A DNA stretch of 64,000 bases from Paenibacillaceae bacterium. Its GTDB lineage: Bacteria; Bacillota; Bacilli; Paenibacillales; Paenibacillaceae. Where the stretch lies: contig REGQ01000002.1 of assembly GCA_004134985.1 (NCBI GenBank), forward strand, positions 213,232-277,231, in the 5' to 3' direction. A program made the position numbers and the translations under genes. The notes under the pieces are model-generated. The model saw nothing but the letters and a program-made list of their open reading frames with translations, searched no databases and was not told where the DNA came from. Each line of letters begins with the position of its first letter. Position 1 is the stretch's first letter. Positions 1-9,293 of this stretch are shown piece after piece.

Positions 1-1583
1 TGGACAATCCTTCTCATCCAGCCGCCCCATTCATTTTTGCTTAATTGCCTGTCCCACCAAATTTTACGTGGTTTGTAATAATGCCCGCGGAAATAATCAT
101 ATTTCATCAAGCCAAGCACCACATCATAATCAAGTTTTTGCGCAATCGCAGCCGTGCTCGTCTGATTAGGAAGATGGGTAAGAAACGACCACAGGCGCGT
201 AAACAAATCCTCGAGCTGATGTCCGATTTTTTGCCAGCCCTGCTGCTCCCAATAATCTCCGAACAGTTGAAAAAAATCAAACGGCGATGGCATCACCTGT
301 TCTACCAGATAGAGCAGGGTGTGGTCCATACGGTGCGCATTCCAATACTTCTCAAGCACATCTTCCACCCGTTTAATGCGAACGATATCGGAAAACGGCA
401 GCAAATCATTGCCAAGAATCTCATACGGCGCCCTGTCCATATAAATGTAGCCATGCTTGTCGGCATCGCGGCGCATGCCAGTGCCGCGCAGCATTTTCAG
501 AAAACCAAGCTGCATTTCTTCCGGCCGTAAGGCGAAAACATCATTAAACGTCGTCCGAAACGTATTATAGTCCTCATGCGGCAATCCTGCGATTAAATCA
601 AGATGCTGATCGATTTTCCCGCTCTCTTTCACCTTTGTAACCGTTCGGGACAATTTCGTAAAGTTTTGACGGCGCTGCACGGCAATATTGGTTACATCGT
701 TCGTCGACTGCACGCCAATCTCAAAGCGGAAAACATCAGGAGGCGCATGTTCTGATAAATAATCAAGCACTTCCGGGCGCATGATATCCGCTGTTATTTC
801 AAATTGAAAGACACAACCTTGATGGTTTTCAATGAGAAACTGAAACATTTCCAATGCATAGTCACGCTTAATATTAAACGTGCGGTCTACGAATTTAATC
901 AGCTTCGCCCCGGCAGCAATCAAGTATAGAATATCCGCCTTCGTGCGCTCAATATCAAAATAACGGACGCCGACTTCAATGCTGGACAGACAAAACTGAC
1001 AGCTGAACGGGCAGCCCCGGCTTGTCTCGAAATAGACGACGCGATTGGCCAACTGCTGCTTGTCTTCCTGAAAGCGATGGGGTGACGGAAGTGTCGCCAA
1101 ATCCAGCTTGGGACGAGGGGGATTAATGATGATCGTTTCAGATCCGTCGTTTCCGCTCTTGCGGTAGGTCACCCCGAATACCAAATGAAATTTATGCTGG
1201 CCGCGCAGCTCCGTCAACAAATGGTGAAAGGTCTCTTCTCCTTCGCCCACCACGATAAAATCGATTTCAGGAACCCGCTTCATCCAGTGTTCCATATCGT
1301 AGCTGACCTCAGGGCCGCCGAGGATAATCCGGATTTCGGGCTTGATTTTGCGCAGCATATTAATAACGGTAATCGTCTCTTCAATATTCCAGATGTAGCA
1401 CGAAAACCCGATTACATCGGGATTTCGTGCGAAAATATCAGAAACGATATTCATAACCGGGTCCTTGATCGTATACTCCGCAATTTCCATATCAAATTCA
1501 TGACCGCTGTAAGCTTTCAAACACCGCAAAGCCAGCGAGGTGTGAATATATTTGGCATTAAGTGTTGATAGAACAACTTTCAT
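1..1583 (-). CDS. B12-binding domain radical SAM protein (DUF4080 type), 3' end outside window
   Basis: Open reading frame on the minus strand from an ATG at 1583 to the window edge, so the C-terminus is missing. The N-terminal third reads as a cobalamin-binding-like Rossmann domain (L-S-T-L-N-A-K-Y-I-H start, later I-I-L-G-G-P-E-V-S). A radical SAM core follows with the cluster motif C-P-F-S-C-Q-F-C after E-T-S-R-G, and the visible end reads as the C-terminal DUF4080 region. Family members are assigned to [4Fe-4S]/SAM radical chemistry with unknown substrate. It is followed by the protease gene on the same strand, 23 bases upstream of its ATG. The family call is confident; the function is not known. 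Confidence 0.85.
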   Translation of the reverse strand, partial: MKVVLSTLNAKYIHTSLALRCLKAYSGHEFDMEIAEYTIKDPVMNIVSDIFARNPDVIGFSCYIWNIEETITVINMLRKIKPEIRIILGGPEVSYDMEHWMKRVPEIDFIVVGEGEETFHHLLTELRGQHKFHLVFGVTYRKSGNDGSETIIINPPRPKLDLATLPSPHRFQEDKQQLANRVVYFETSRGCPFSCQFCLSSIEVGVRYFDIERTKADILYLIAAGAKLIKFVDRTFNIKRDYALEMFQFLIENHQGCVFQFEITADIMRPEVLDYLSEHAPPDVFRFEIGVQSTNDVTNIAVQRRQNFTKLSRTVTKVKESGKIDQHLDLIAGLPHEDYNTFRTTFNDVFALRPEEMQLGFLKMLRGTGMRRDADKHGYIYMDRAPYEILGNDLLPFSDIVRIKRVEDVLEKYWNAHRMDHTLLYLVEQVMPSPFDFFQLFGDYWEQQGWQKIGHQLEDLFTRLWSFLTHLPNQTSTAAIAQKLDYDVVLGLMKYDYFRGHYYKPRKIWWDRQLSKNEWGGWMRRIV

Positions 1584-1606
1584 AAATTAGCTCCCTCAAT
1601 CGCATT

Positions 1607-3142
1607 CTAGTTACTCCGAACCGTCACATGAGCGCGATCCTGCACCTGTGCATGAATGACCGGATAGCGTACTTTCCATTTGCCGTCTCCGAGAGAAGAT
1701 GTTTCACCCTCAGCAAAGCCGCGCGGCTCATAATTAAAAGTCTGGTCATAGTAGACGCTTAGCTCGACACGCTGATCAGGCAGCATCCGTTTTAATTCGG
1801 AGATCGCATTCAGCGCCCAATCGCGCATGTTTTCGGTTGTGCTGTCTGCATAAAACATATAAAAGGCCGGGTCCATATTGGCGCTGATGACAAGCCATCC
1901 CTGGGAATCGCGGGTAACGGTCCAATCCTTGAGTTCAGTCGTCCCTTCTTTGGTCCAAATCTTGCCAAAATGCTTCTTCATTGCATCGGAAATTTCAGTC
2001 AGTGATGCGGATGAAAGACTGTCCGGCAGATCAGACTTCAAAAATGCGGGCACCGCATACTGGTTTTTCTCCAGTTGATTGAGCAGATCAGCGACATGCA
2101 GCGAGGAGACCGCGAAATTCAGGTTCGCACCGGAACGTTCGATCGTCGATGTCGTAATCCCCACCAAGTGCCCGTATTCGTCAAACAGCGCACCGCCGGA
2201 GCTGCCATGATCGATTGGCGCATTGATCTGCAAATACAGTACATCATCTTCCATATGCACGTTGCTGACCAATCCTTCTGATACCGTATTATAAAAACCA
2301 AGCGGGCTGCCGATTGCGAACACGCGATCACCTTTGCGGAGCAAGGAAGAGTCGCTAATAATAACCGGCTCGATATTCAGCTTGCCTGATGTTTGGATAA
2401 TCGCCAAATCCGCATTTTCATCGGAAGCGACCACCCCTTCGACTTTTATCGTTTTCCCATCCGACAGCGTTATTTTTCCTTCTGTAGCTTTTGTCATGAC
2501 ATGATAATTGGTCAAAATAAGACGTTCCCCGATGATGATGCCGCTGCCTTGGGAGCGATTCGTATCAATCATGACCACTTTGTCATCGTTAAGCGCGACA
2601 ATATCAGCCGCAGTGTAAGTTGTGTAGTACCCTTCCTCTTCATGCTGCGATCCGTCCTCTATTCCGGCAACAAGCGATTCAAAGGAAGTAATCTTGATCG
2701 TCCGCTGCTGCGCGTTCCATTCTACCTTTGCACCAAGCGCTTCACTTACTAGGCGCAGCGGAACGAGGGTTGCTCCTTGCTTCACCTGGGCCGGTTCCGC
2801 CAGCTTGAATGTTTTTCCGTTGACAATGGCTTGTTTGGAGCCGACTTTCAACGAAATAGTTGTGCTTCCCTTGCGGGCGATAATGGTCTTGCTTTGTTGT
2901 TCCCAAACAACATCGGCCGACAGCGCCTTGAAAATGGCGCGCATCGGGACAAGCGTCGTGCCGTTTACTTGCACCGGACTCGGATCAAGCGTCAGTTTCT
3001 GTCCGTCAACAAGCACCTGAATCTGATTTTGGACAGATGTGGACGCCGCTGACACCAGTGCAGCAGGTCCCGTTTCAAGCGGCATGATCGCGATGCCTGC
3101 CGCTAGTAGTGGAACAACAATTAATTTTGTGATTTTTTTCAT
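1607..3142 (-). CDS. Secreted trypsin-like serine protease with copper amine oxidase N-terminal stalk domain
   Basis: Begins M-K-K-I-T-K with a signal peptide ending near A-S-A-A-S. Residues about 40-155 form the copper amine oxidase N-terminal repeat (two V-P-x-R motifs), a Paenibacillus hallmark that probably acts as a surface stalk. A trypsin-like domain follows with the triad visible as His214 (T-N-Y-H-V), Asp245 (N-A-D-L-A) and Ser315 (G-S-S-G-G). There is no PDZ domain, so this is HtrA-like in the catalytic part only. The roughly 125-residue C-terminus is unassigned. I chose the ATG at 3142 because the signal peptide starts there and AGGAAAG lies 10 bases upstream; an in-frame TTG 30 bases earlier is possible. 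Likely substrate: misfolded or surface proteins (inference). Confidence 0.85.
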   Translation of the reverse strand: MKKITKLIVVPLLAAGIAIMPLETGPAALVSAASTSVQNQIQVLVDGQKLTLDPSPVQVNGTTLVPMRAIFKALSADVVWEQQSKTIIARKGSTTISLKVGSKQAIVNGKTFKLAEPAQVKQGATLVPLRLVSEALGAKVEWNAQQRTIKITSFESLVAGIEDGSQHEEEGYYTTYTAADIVALNDDKVVMIDTNRSQGSGIIIGERLILTNYHVMTKATEGKITLSDGKTIKVEGVVASDENADLAIIQTSGKLNIEPVIISDSSLLRKGDRVFAIGSPLGFYNTVSEGLVSNVHMEDDVLYLQINAPIDHGSSGGALFDEYGHLVGITTSTIERSGANLNFAVSSLHVADLLNQLEKNQYAVPAFLKSDLPDSLSSASLTEISDAMKKHFGKIWTKEGTTELKDWTVTRDSQGWLVISANMDPAFYMFYADSTTENMRDWALNAISELKRMLPDQRVELSVYYDQTFNYEPRGFAEGETSSLGDGKWKVRYPVIHAQVQDRAHVTVRSN

Positions 3143-3304
3143 ATTTAAGTATCTTTCCTCCAATTTCTCCAATTTCCCATAGACTTATCCTACCATTCGC
3201 AATCTATATTTGTCGATACAAATTAAGGAGTGGGTGCAGCAGGAGCTTTTCCATGGTATAGTGAAGAAATTATGCAACTTGATTATAAACGGAGGAACAA
3301 ATAG

Positions 3305-4231
3305 ATGAAGAGAAATAATCTTCCCCCGCGGAAGAAGCAGCCTGAAAGTTATGTGTATCGCGTGGAATCCGCTTCGGAGCTGCTGCAATTTGTACTGGAA
3401 AAAATGAATGCAGGCCGCAACGCTGTCAAATCCATGCTTGCGCGCGGACAAATCAGTGTGGACGGCAAACCGATTAAGGTTTATAATCACCCGCTCCAAC
3501 CCGGCCAGACAGTCGCCGTCAGCAAAAACGCGCCTCCGGAGGCCCCCGCGTTTATCGGCCTGACGATTATTTATGAGGATAAGGATATCATCGTTATTCG
3601 CAAGGAAGCCGGGCTGCTGTCTGTCGCTTCGGACAAGGGCGAGGAATTGACCGCTTACCGCCAATTGACTGCCCATGTGCGAACTTCGCAACCGACCAAT
3701 CGCATCTTCGTCGTCCATCGCCTTGACCGCGATACATCGGGCCTTATGATGTTCGCCAAAACCGAAGCGGTAAAGCTGAAGCTGCAAAACGAATGGCAGG
3801 ATCTGATCAAGGAGCGTATTTATGTTGCGCTGGTCGAAGGAAAAGTCAGAAAAAAAGAAGGCACCGTCTCATCCTGGCTGAAGGAAAGCAAAACATTAAA
3901 GATGTATTCCAGTTTTCATGAAGGGGATGGCCAGCATGCGGTCACCCATTACCGTGTACTGCAAACGTCGAGCCGCTGCTCCCTGTTGGAAGTCCAGCTC
4001 GAAACCGGAAGAAAAAATCAAATCCGGGTTCACATGGAGGATATCGGCCATCCTGTCTCCGGCGATAAAAAGTATGGCGCGCGCGCCAAAATTATTGGCA
4101 GACTCGGCCTGCATGCGCGGGTTCTCGCCTTCACTCATCCTACAAGCGCGAAAGACATGCGTTTTGAAACCGATATTCCCCCGCAGTTTCTCAAGCCATT
4201 TATAGAAACCTCCAGTCCGGAACTCGGCTAA
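3305..4231 (+). CDS. RluA-family 23S rRNA pseudouridine synthase
   Basis: Converts uridine to pseudouridine in RNA, probably in 23S rRNA. An S4-like RNA-binding segment covers residues about 35-70 (G-R-N-A-V-K-S-M-L then G-Q-I-S-V-D-G-K). The catalytic domain contains the family signature H-R-L-D-R-D-T-S-G with catalytic Asp141, and further on R-K-N-Q-I-R-V-H. Its 308 residues are normal for RluA/RluD paralogues of Bacilli. GGAGG lies 9 bases before the ATG. It is transcribed alone, divergent from the upstream protease. The exact target uridine cannot be read from sequence; Bacilli carry several paralogues, so no gene symbol is given. Confidence 0.9.
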   Translation: MKRNNLPPRKKQPESYVYRVESASELLQFVLEKMNAGRNAVKSMLARGQISVDGKPIKVYNHPLQPGQTVAVSKNAPPEAPAFIGLTIIYEDKDIIVIRKEAGLLSVASDKGEELTAYRQLTAHVRTSQPTNRIFVVHRLDRDTSGLMMFAKTEAVKLKLQNEWQDLIKERIYVALVEGKVRKKEGTVSSWLKESKTLKMYSSFHEGDGQHAVTHYRVLQTSSRCSLLEVQLETGRKNQIRVHMEDIGHPVSGDKKYGARAKIIGRLGLHARVLAFTHPTSAKDMRFETDIPPQFLKPFIETSSPELG

Positions 4232-4316
4232 TATTTCGCAGACAAGCGGCTCCCCTCATCCCCCGCAAACATCAATAAGCCGCGCAGCTCCTTGCCGCGC
4301 GGCATTCGGGCCAGCG

Positions 4317-4889
4317 CTACTCGCGCCGGCCTCTTTTCTTTCTAACAATGACATAAATCAGCAGCAGGCCAAGCAAGGACACAAGCAGCCGTGGATAATT
4401 TTCATTAATCCGGTATAAATCATGGCCGACGAATGTTTCCAACGCAATCGATGGCGCTTTTCCCAGCAAAGTGACAATGAAGAAGCCGGCAAATGACATA
4501 CGCGAAACCGCTGCAGCAAACGTGATGACTCCGGAAGGCACGAGCGGGGTCAAGCGGGCAACGAGAACAATCATTGCCTGTCGCTTGGGCCCTGCTTCAT
4601 TCAATCGCTGCAGCCACACCCAACTGCTTTCCCTCACCTGCTTTAATCTGCCGAAACCCCAGCGGTACAGCCAGAACGAAATTGCCGCCCCTAGCACTTC
4701 CCCGGTCAAAGACAAGAGAAACCCCGGCACAAATCCGAATACGACAGCGTTGGCGCCTGATAGAAACAATGAGGGCACGACACCCAATATACTGATCAGA
4801 ATGTTCAACAGCAAACTAATCAGCACAGCCCACAACCCGAATCCTCTCAGCCACTCTGCTATAGCATCAACATTAATTAAGTTGTCCAT
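4317..4889 (-). CDS. VTT-domain (TVP38/TMEM64, DedA-like) membrane protein
   Basis: 190 residues with several hydrophobic segments and the VTT core: G-A-N-A-V-V-F-G-F near residue 45, then V-A-R-L-T-P-L-V-P-S-G, matching the F/R-x-x-P re-entrant loop of TVP38/DedA proteins. The C-terminus is basic (R-K-K-R-G-R-R). The family is proposed to act in membrane lipid handling; the substrate is unresolved. It lies 5 bases after the ABC permease stop on the same strand, so it is probably co-transcribed with the exporter as the last gene of the operon. Confidence 0.85.
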   Translation of the reverse strand: MDNLINVDAIAEWLRGFGLWAVLISLLLNILISILGVVPSLFLSGANAVVFGFVPGFLLSLTGEVLGAAISFWLYRWGFGRLKQVRESSWVWLQRLNEAGPKRQAMIVLVARLTPLVPSGVITFAAAVSRMSFAGFFIVTLLGKAPSIALETFVGHDLYRINENYPRLLVSLLGLLLIYVIVRKKRGRRE

Positions 4890-4894
4890 CTTAA

Positions 4895-6238
4895 CTAAAC
4901 ATCTCTTCGCAGCGCACGCAGCACTTCGACACGTGTTGCCCTCCTAGCCGGCCGGGCGCCGGAGAGAATCGCCACTCCCAGGGAAATTACGCAGGCTATT
5001 GCCGTCAGCGACAAAGGAATATGCGAAAATTTGAAACCGACTGGCACCTGCTGCTCCATGAACATTTGGATCATCGGCGGCAGAACGGCGTTCACAACGA
5101 TCGACAGCACATAGGCAATGATTGTCCCAATCAGCGCTCCCAATAGACCAATCAGACTGCTCTCCAGCAGAAAAATCCGTCTGATTGTGGAAGGGTGCGC
5201 GCCGATCGCCTTCATAATTCCGATATCCTGCGCCCGCTCCGTCACAGCCATCGTCATCGTGTTGAAAATGCCGATCGAAGCGATCAAAATCGCAATAGTT
5301 CCGACAAATACGAGCCCGATCTTCATGATGAGAAACACCAGGTTTACCTGCTCAAGCTCGTTGGCGATCGAGTGATTGTAGTATCCTCGCTCTCGCAATT
5401 GCTCCCCCAGTTCTTTCACATACTTGGCGCTTGTTGCGATGATCTGGACCGACTGATAGTCCCGCTCATTCGACAGGCCAAGCACGCCCTCGGCCTGCTG
5501 GACACCGCTCTCCTCGTCACTCGTCTCAATCGGGAACTGTCCAAAGCGGCTTTGGCTGATTGCTTCAATTTGCACAAGCACATCCTCGCCAAAATAAATT
5601 TTCTTATCTTTCTGCCATTCGCGCGACAATTCGCCGGTTACCCCAACAATGGCGACTTCAAGCGGCACTTGCTCTTCTTTGCCGTCATCGCCTGCTCGGC
5701 TCACATGTAAAGTGAGGGTTGCGCCAATGTAGCTCTGGGCAAAGCTGCCCGCAGCGGTGGGCGATTCGCTCTCATCGCCCGTTTCTCCGAAGTTAAAGCC
5801 GATGACCGCCTCATTGGGCCCGGTCGGCAACCGTCCGGCTTCAAGCTTGTAGCCCGCTTTTTCTTCCGCCGCAAAGTCCAGCACGAACGCCCCTTCAAAG
5901 GGCACTTCATTGCCATCGATTGCCGGATGCAGATGCTGCATGATCGCATTGCGATAAGTAACGGCCTTCACGTGGTCCAGCGTCCGGAAATAGGTGATAT
6001 CCTGATCTGTAATTTGATCTGTGCCGTTGTCTGCCTGCTTCCCGTAAATATCAATGGCGGTAACGAGTCGATCGCCCACGATTCGGTCCACAATGCTTTG
6101 CTGCAAACCGAAGCCAACCGAAGCGAGCACAATTAGAAAGGCGCAGCCCATAGCTGTCGCAAGCACAGTCATAAAAAGCCGGGTTTTGTTCTTTTTCATA
6201 TTTTGCTGGACGAACCGCAATTGATCCTTTGTCTTCAA
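4895..6238 (-). CDS. MacB/FtsX-type ABC transporter permease
   Basis: 447 residues with FtsX/MacB architecture: one N-terminal membrane helix (about 20-45), a large extracellular MacB-like core domain, then three C-terminal helices (about 300-325, 350-385, 405-430). The motif G-I-M-K-A-I-G-A sits between helices 2 and 3, as usual in the family. Its start overlaps the ATPase gene by 4 bases, so the two are translationally coupled and form one transporter. Such exporters move peptides, lipoproteins or antibiotics; no adjacent two-component system points to a substrate. Confidence 0.9.
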   Translation of the reverse strand: MKTKDQLRFVQQNMKKNKTRLFMTVLATAMGCAFLIVLASVGFGLQQSIVDRIVGDRLVTAIDIYGKQADNGTDQITDQDITYFRTLDHVKAVTYRNAIMQHLHPAIDGNEVPFEGAFVLDFAAEEKAGYKLEAGRLPTGPNEAVIGFNFGETGDESESPTAAGSFAQSYIGATLTLHVSRAGDDGKEEQVPLEVAIVGVTGELSREWQKDKKIYFGEDVLVQIEAISQSRFGQFPIETSDEESGVQQAEGVLGLSNERDYQSVQIIATSAKYVKELGEQLRERGYYNHSIANELEQVNLVFLIMKIGLVFVGTIAILIASIGIFNTMTMAVTERAQDIGIMKAIGAHPSTIRRIFLLESSLIGLLGALIGTIIAYVLSIVVNAVLPPMIQMFMEQQVPVGFKFSHIPLSLTAIACVISLGVAILSGARPARRATRVEVLRALRRDV

Positions 6239-6942
6239 ACGTGTTCCCTCCTTCTGCCAACCTCTGCGCCGACAAGCCTTCCATCTTGCAGTGTAATCGT
6301 ACGATGCGCAACAGAAGCCACCTGTTCATCATGCGTTATAATAACAAAAGTAGTCCCCCGCTCCTTGTTTAATTGCCCGATCAATTCCAGGAGCTGTTGT
6401 TCATTCTCGCTATCCAAACTGCCTGTCGGCTCATCGGCGAGCACAATCGGCGGATTGAGCATGAGCGCCCTGGCCACGGACACCCGCTGCTGCTGGCCCC
6501 CCGACATTTCGCCGGGATAATGCCCCGCATAGTCAGATAATCCGACCTGGTTCAGCATGTCCATCACTCGCCGCTTTCGTTGGGCGGACGGAATGCCTCG
6601 CAGTACCAACGGCAATTCGGCATTTTCATAAGCGGTCATACTCTGAATCAATTGGAAGCTCTGAAACATAAAGCCCAGATTGACAAGACGGAAATCCGCC
6701 CACTCGCCTTCACTGAGCAGGGTGACATCTTTTCCATTCACTTGAATCTCGCCCGCTTCGGGCCGGATATACCCTGACATCAGGTTAAGCAAGGTCGATT
6801 TCCCCGAGCCGCTTCTGCCGACAACAGCAACGACTTCTTTAGGACTGATCTGTAGATGAATATCGTGGAGAACAGGAATAATTCGCTCCTTCCCCTTCTT
6901 ACCGATCTTAAATTGGTGATTGACACCTGTCAGTTGAATCAT
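6235..6942 (-). CDS. ABC transporter ATP-binding protein (MacB/LolD subfamily)
   Basis: 235 residues with every ABC ATPase motif: Walker A G-R-S-G-S-G-K-S-T at about 42-50, Q-loop around M-F-Q-S-F-Q, signature M-S-G-G-Q-Q-Q-R-V, Walker B V-L-A-D-E-P-T-G, and the switch His in I-I-T-H-D. The length and the S-L-D-S-E-N-E segment fit the LolD/MacB export group. It is the first gene of a three-gene minus-strand unit (ATPase, permease, VTT protein), cytoplasmic, energising the MacB-type permease downstream. Confidence 0.93.
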   Translation of the reverse strand: MIQLTGVNHQFKIGKKGKERIIPVLHDIHLQISPKEVVAVVGRSGSGKSTLLNLMSGYIRPEAGEIQVNGKDVTLLSEGEWADFRLVNLGFMFQSFQLIQSMTAYENAELPLVLRGIPSAQRKRRVMDMLNQVGLSDYAGHYPGEMSGGQQQRVSVARALMLNPPIVLADEPTGSLDSENEQQLLELIGQLNKERGTTFVIITHDEQVASVAHRTITLQDGRLVGAEVGRRREHV

Positions 6943-7179
6943 CGTCTTCCCCCTTTAAGCAAATAGAAACTCCTCTTACAATTTCACACTATAAAACTAT
7001 TATAACGGCTAAGAGTTAAGTAAACGAAAAGAATAGTTTAAGAAAAGCTTAAAATGTAAAATCCATCCTGCCTGCCTCCGGGTTATTGCAAAACAGCCTG
7101 CAGCGTGTAATATGAAGGTAACGGGACCTTACGTCTTACAAGATGGCTTTCATTTCTATAAAATACGAGGAGGCTTATT

Positions 7180-8142
7180 ATGAAACTTGACCGCCTGCTC
7201 GCCATTGTCATTCTGCTCATCAACAAGCGAATGGTGCAGGCGAAAGACCTGGCCGAACGCTTTGAGGTTTCTGTCCGCACGATCTATCGCGATATTGAAA
7301 CACTCGGTATGGCAGGCATCCCTGTCATTACCTACCAGGGAACAAACGGCGGAATCGGCCTGTCAGAAGGCTACAGACTGGACCGCACGGTGCTGACTGA
7401 TCAGGAATTTGCCGCAATCGTCACCGCGCTGCGAAGTGTCGCCACCCCCACAGCTTGGGTCGATAAGGATAATGATTTGCTCCTGGAGAAAATCAACAGC
7501 ATTATTCCCGATGCGAAACAGCCCGAATTCGAAATTCAAACGAATCAACTGCTCGTTGATTTTTCACCATGGGGGCAGCATCCGGGGTTGGAACGAATGT
7601 TGGTGCTGCTGAAAAAAGCAATTGGAGCGCTCCAGCTTGTTTCCTTTACCTACAGCAACGCTCAGGGTGCAACAGGCATCCGCACAGTCGAGCCTTATAC
7701 CCTTGTTATGAAAGGTATGCATTGGTATCTCCACGCATTTTGCCGGGAAAGAGGGCAGTACCGCTTGTTCAAGCTCGCCCGCATGAAAGATCTTATGCTG
7801 TCTGCTGAAGCTTTCGAACGCAGAGCGGATGCTGTGCTGCTGCACGAGCAGACACTTGGTTGGCATGCGCCTGGCGAAGCCATTCGAATTGTGCTGCGGT
7901 TTTCGGCAAACATAAAGCATCTTGCAGAGGAACGGTTTGGAACGGAAGCGCTGGAAGAAGAAGTACGGGGAGATGAAATTGCCTGGCTAACCACTGTCTT
8001 CTTTCCCGAAGATGCCTGGCTCTATGGCTTTATATTAAGTTTTGGAGCGGAAGTTGAAGTGGTGGAACCGGAACATCTTCGCAGCATTATTAGAAATACA
8101 GCCCATCAAATTGTAAAAACATATGATCGCATTTCAACCTGA
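7180..8142 (+). CDS. HTH plus WYL-domain transcriptional regulator (YafY/DeoR-like)
   Basis: 320 residues. The N-terminal winged helix (M-K-L-D-R-L-L-A, then A-E-R-F-E-V-S-V-R-T-I-Y-R-D-I) is the HTH_11 type found in YafY-like proteins. A WYL domain lies in the middle (V-E-P-Y-T-L-V-M-K-G, then W-Y-L-H-A-F-C) and a WCX-like C-terminus follows. WYL domains bind nucleic acid or small ligands and set DNA binding. Start ATG at 7180 has GAGG 8 bases upstream. It is divergent from the ABC operon and 63 bases upstream of the zinc-ribbon gene, so it may control either; the target is inference only. Confidence 0.88.
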   Translation: MKLDRLLAIVILLINKRMVQAKDLAERFEVSVRTIYRDIETLGMAGIPVITYQGTNGGIGLSEGYRLDRTVLTDQEFAAIVTALRSVATPTAWVDKDNDLLLEKINSIIPDAKQPEFEIQTNQLLVDFSPWGQHPGLERMLVLLKKAIGALQLVSFTYSNAQGATGIRTVEPYTLVMKGMHWYLHAFCRERGQYRLFKLARMKDLMLSAEAFERRADAVLLHEQTLGWHAPGEAIRIVLRFSANIKHLAEERFGTEALEEEVRGDEIAWLTTVFFPEDAWLYGFILSFGAEVEVVEPEHLRSIIRNTAHQIVKTYDRIST

Positions 8143-8205
8143 CAATAGGCTGTCAAGTTTCATCGGTTATACTGAGAGCATTCCAATATACAGGAGTGAA
8201 GCCTA

Positions 8206-8979
8206 ATGAGCAACACCGAACTTTATTGTCAAAGCTGCAGTATGCCGCTGCCATCCGAGGAACTGCTGGGCACCGAACAAACAGGCGCGCATTCGACCGA
8301 TTATTGCATCTATTGTTACGTGGACGGGCAATTCACCCAACCGGAGCTGACCGTTGAAGAAATGATTGAAGCCTGTATCCCCCATATGGCAGACAGCGGC
8401 ATGGACGAACAGCAGGTAAGGGAATTGCTGACGCGTCAGCTTCCGCTGCTCAAGCGCTGGCAAAGCTCGCGTTCAGCGGAGCAGGCTGCCCTGCTTCAGC
8501 CGCAGCGCATCGTGGAACATGAAGAGATTCGTCTGGCAGGCCTTGGTGCAACGACGACCAACGCTGACGAGCTGACCGAAAATGCGCGCATTCCACAGCT
8601 TTGGGAGCATTTCTGGAAAAATCAAGATGCCCAGCATTTGTATCATGCCGGAGAGCCGCAAGTTATTTATGGCAGCTATTCAGACTACGAAACCGATGCC
8701 AGCGGCGCCTACCGCATTCAGATCGGCTGCCGCGTGCAGCCGGATGCGGAATTACCGCAATCGTTGACTGAGGTCATTCTTCCGGCTTCCAAATATGCGG
8801 TATTCACTTCCCGCCGCGGCCCCTTTCCAGCTGTTGTGATTGAGCTATGGCAAGCGATCTGGCAGTGGGAACGCGAATCAGGCAGCACGCGCACCTTTAC
8901 TGGCGACTTCGAGCTTTACGATGAGCGAAGCGCTAATCCCGAAGACGCACAAATCGATATCTATATCGCGATTCAGTAA
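8206..8979 (+). CDS. Zinc-ribbon protein with GyrI-like/effector-binding C-terminal domain
   Basis: 257 residues. The first ~85 form the putative zinc-ribbon domain that begins Y-C-Q-S-C-S-M-P-L and has a second Cys pair in Y-C-I-Y-C-Y, with the usual V-E-E-M-I-E-A-C-I-P-H helix. The rest (from about residue 95) reads as a Bacterial_Transcription_Activator effector-binding / GyrI-like domain (Y-G-S-Y-S-D-Y-E, then A-V-F-T-S-R-R-G-P-F, ending F-E-L-Y-D-E-R). Such pairs are common in Bacilli downstream of WYL regulators, and the short gap here suggests co-transcription. The role is probably small-molecule sensing or sequestration; no DNA-binding domain is seen. Confidence 0.8.
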   Translation: MSNTELYCQSCSMPLPSEELLGTEQTGAHSTDYCIYCYVDGQFTQPELTVEEMIEACIPHMADSGMDEQQVRELLTRQLPLLKRWQSSRSAEQAALLQPQRIVEHEEIRLAGLGATTTNADELTENARIPQLWEHFWKNQDAQHLYHAGEPQVIYGSYSDYETDASGAYRIQIGCRVQPDAELPQSLTEVILPASKYAVFTSRRGPFPAVVIELWQAIWQWERESGSTRTFTGDFELYDERSANPEDAQIDIYIAIQ

Positions 8980-9293
8980 CTTGAACAAGCCGGTAGTTGG
9001 CAGGTGGAGCGCATTTGGGCGTTTCATCTGCTATTTCTTTTTCATTCCTCTCTCACCCAATCTCACTTCTACTTGAAACCACAACAGCAATAGTAAAAAT
9101 AATCCTTCCCTCTCTAGCAAAAAAAGGTATAATTAAAATAATCCCTTAGATGCATTGACATCATTTTCTTCACCAAATAAGCAATTTGCCCTTTACTGGC
9201 CTAGCCCCTTGCAGGCTGGCTTATTCGCGTGCGTCAAACCGCTCTATCAACCGGGATAAACAAAACCTACTATAAAAGAGAGGGTATTACAGC
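8980..9293. other. Intergenic stretch upstream of the carboxypeptidase
   Basis: No credible gene. A TATAAT lies at about 9130 and a TTGACA at about 9157, either of which could belong to a promoter for the carboxypeptidase. A ribosome site (AGAGAGGG) precedes the ATG at 9294. A short GC-rich stem-like stretch (about 9200-9225) is not followed by a T run. No riboswitch was recognised. Confidence 0.4.

Noticed and set aside
3185-3787. 200-codon minus-strand frame over the RluA gene start
   Set aside because: Antisense to the RluA-family gene, whose S4 and catalytic motifs are clear on the plus strand.
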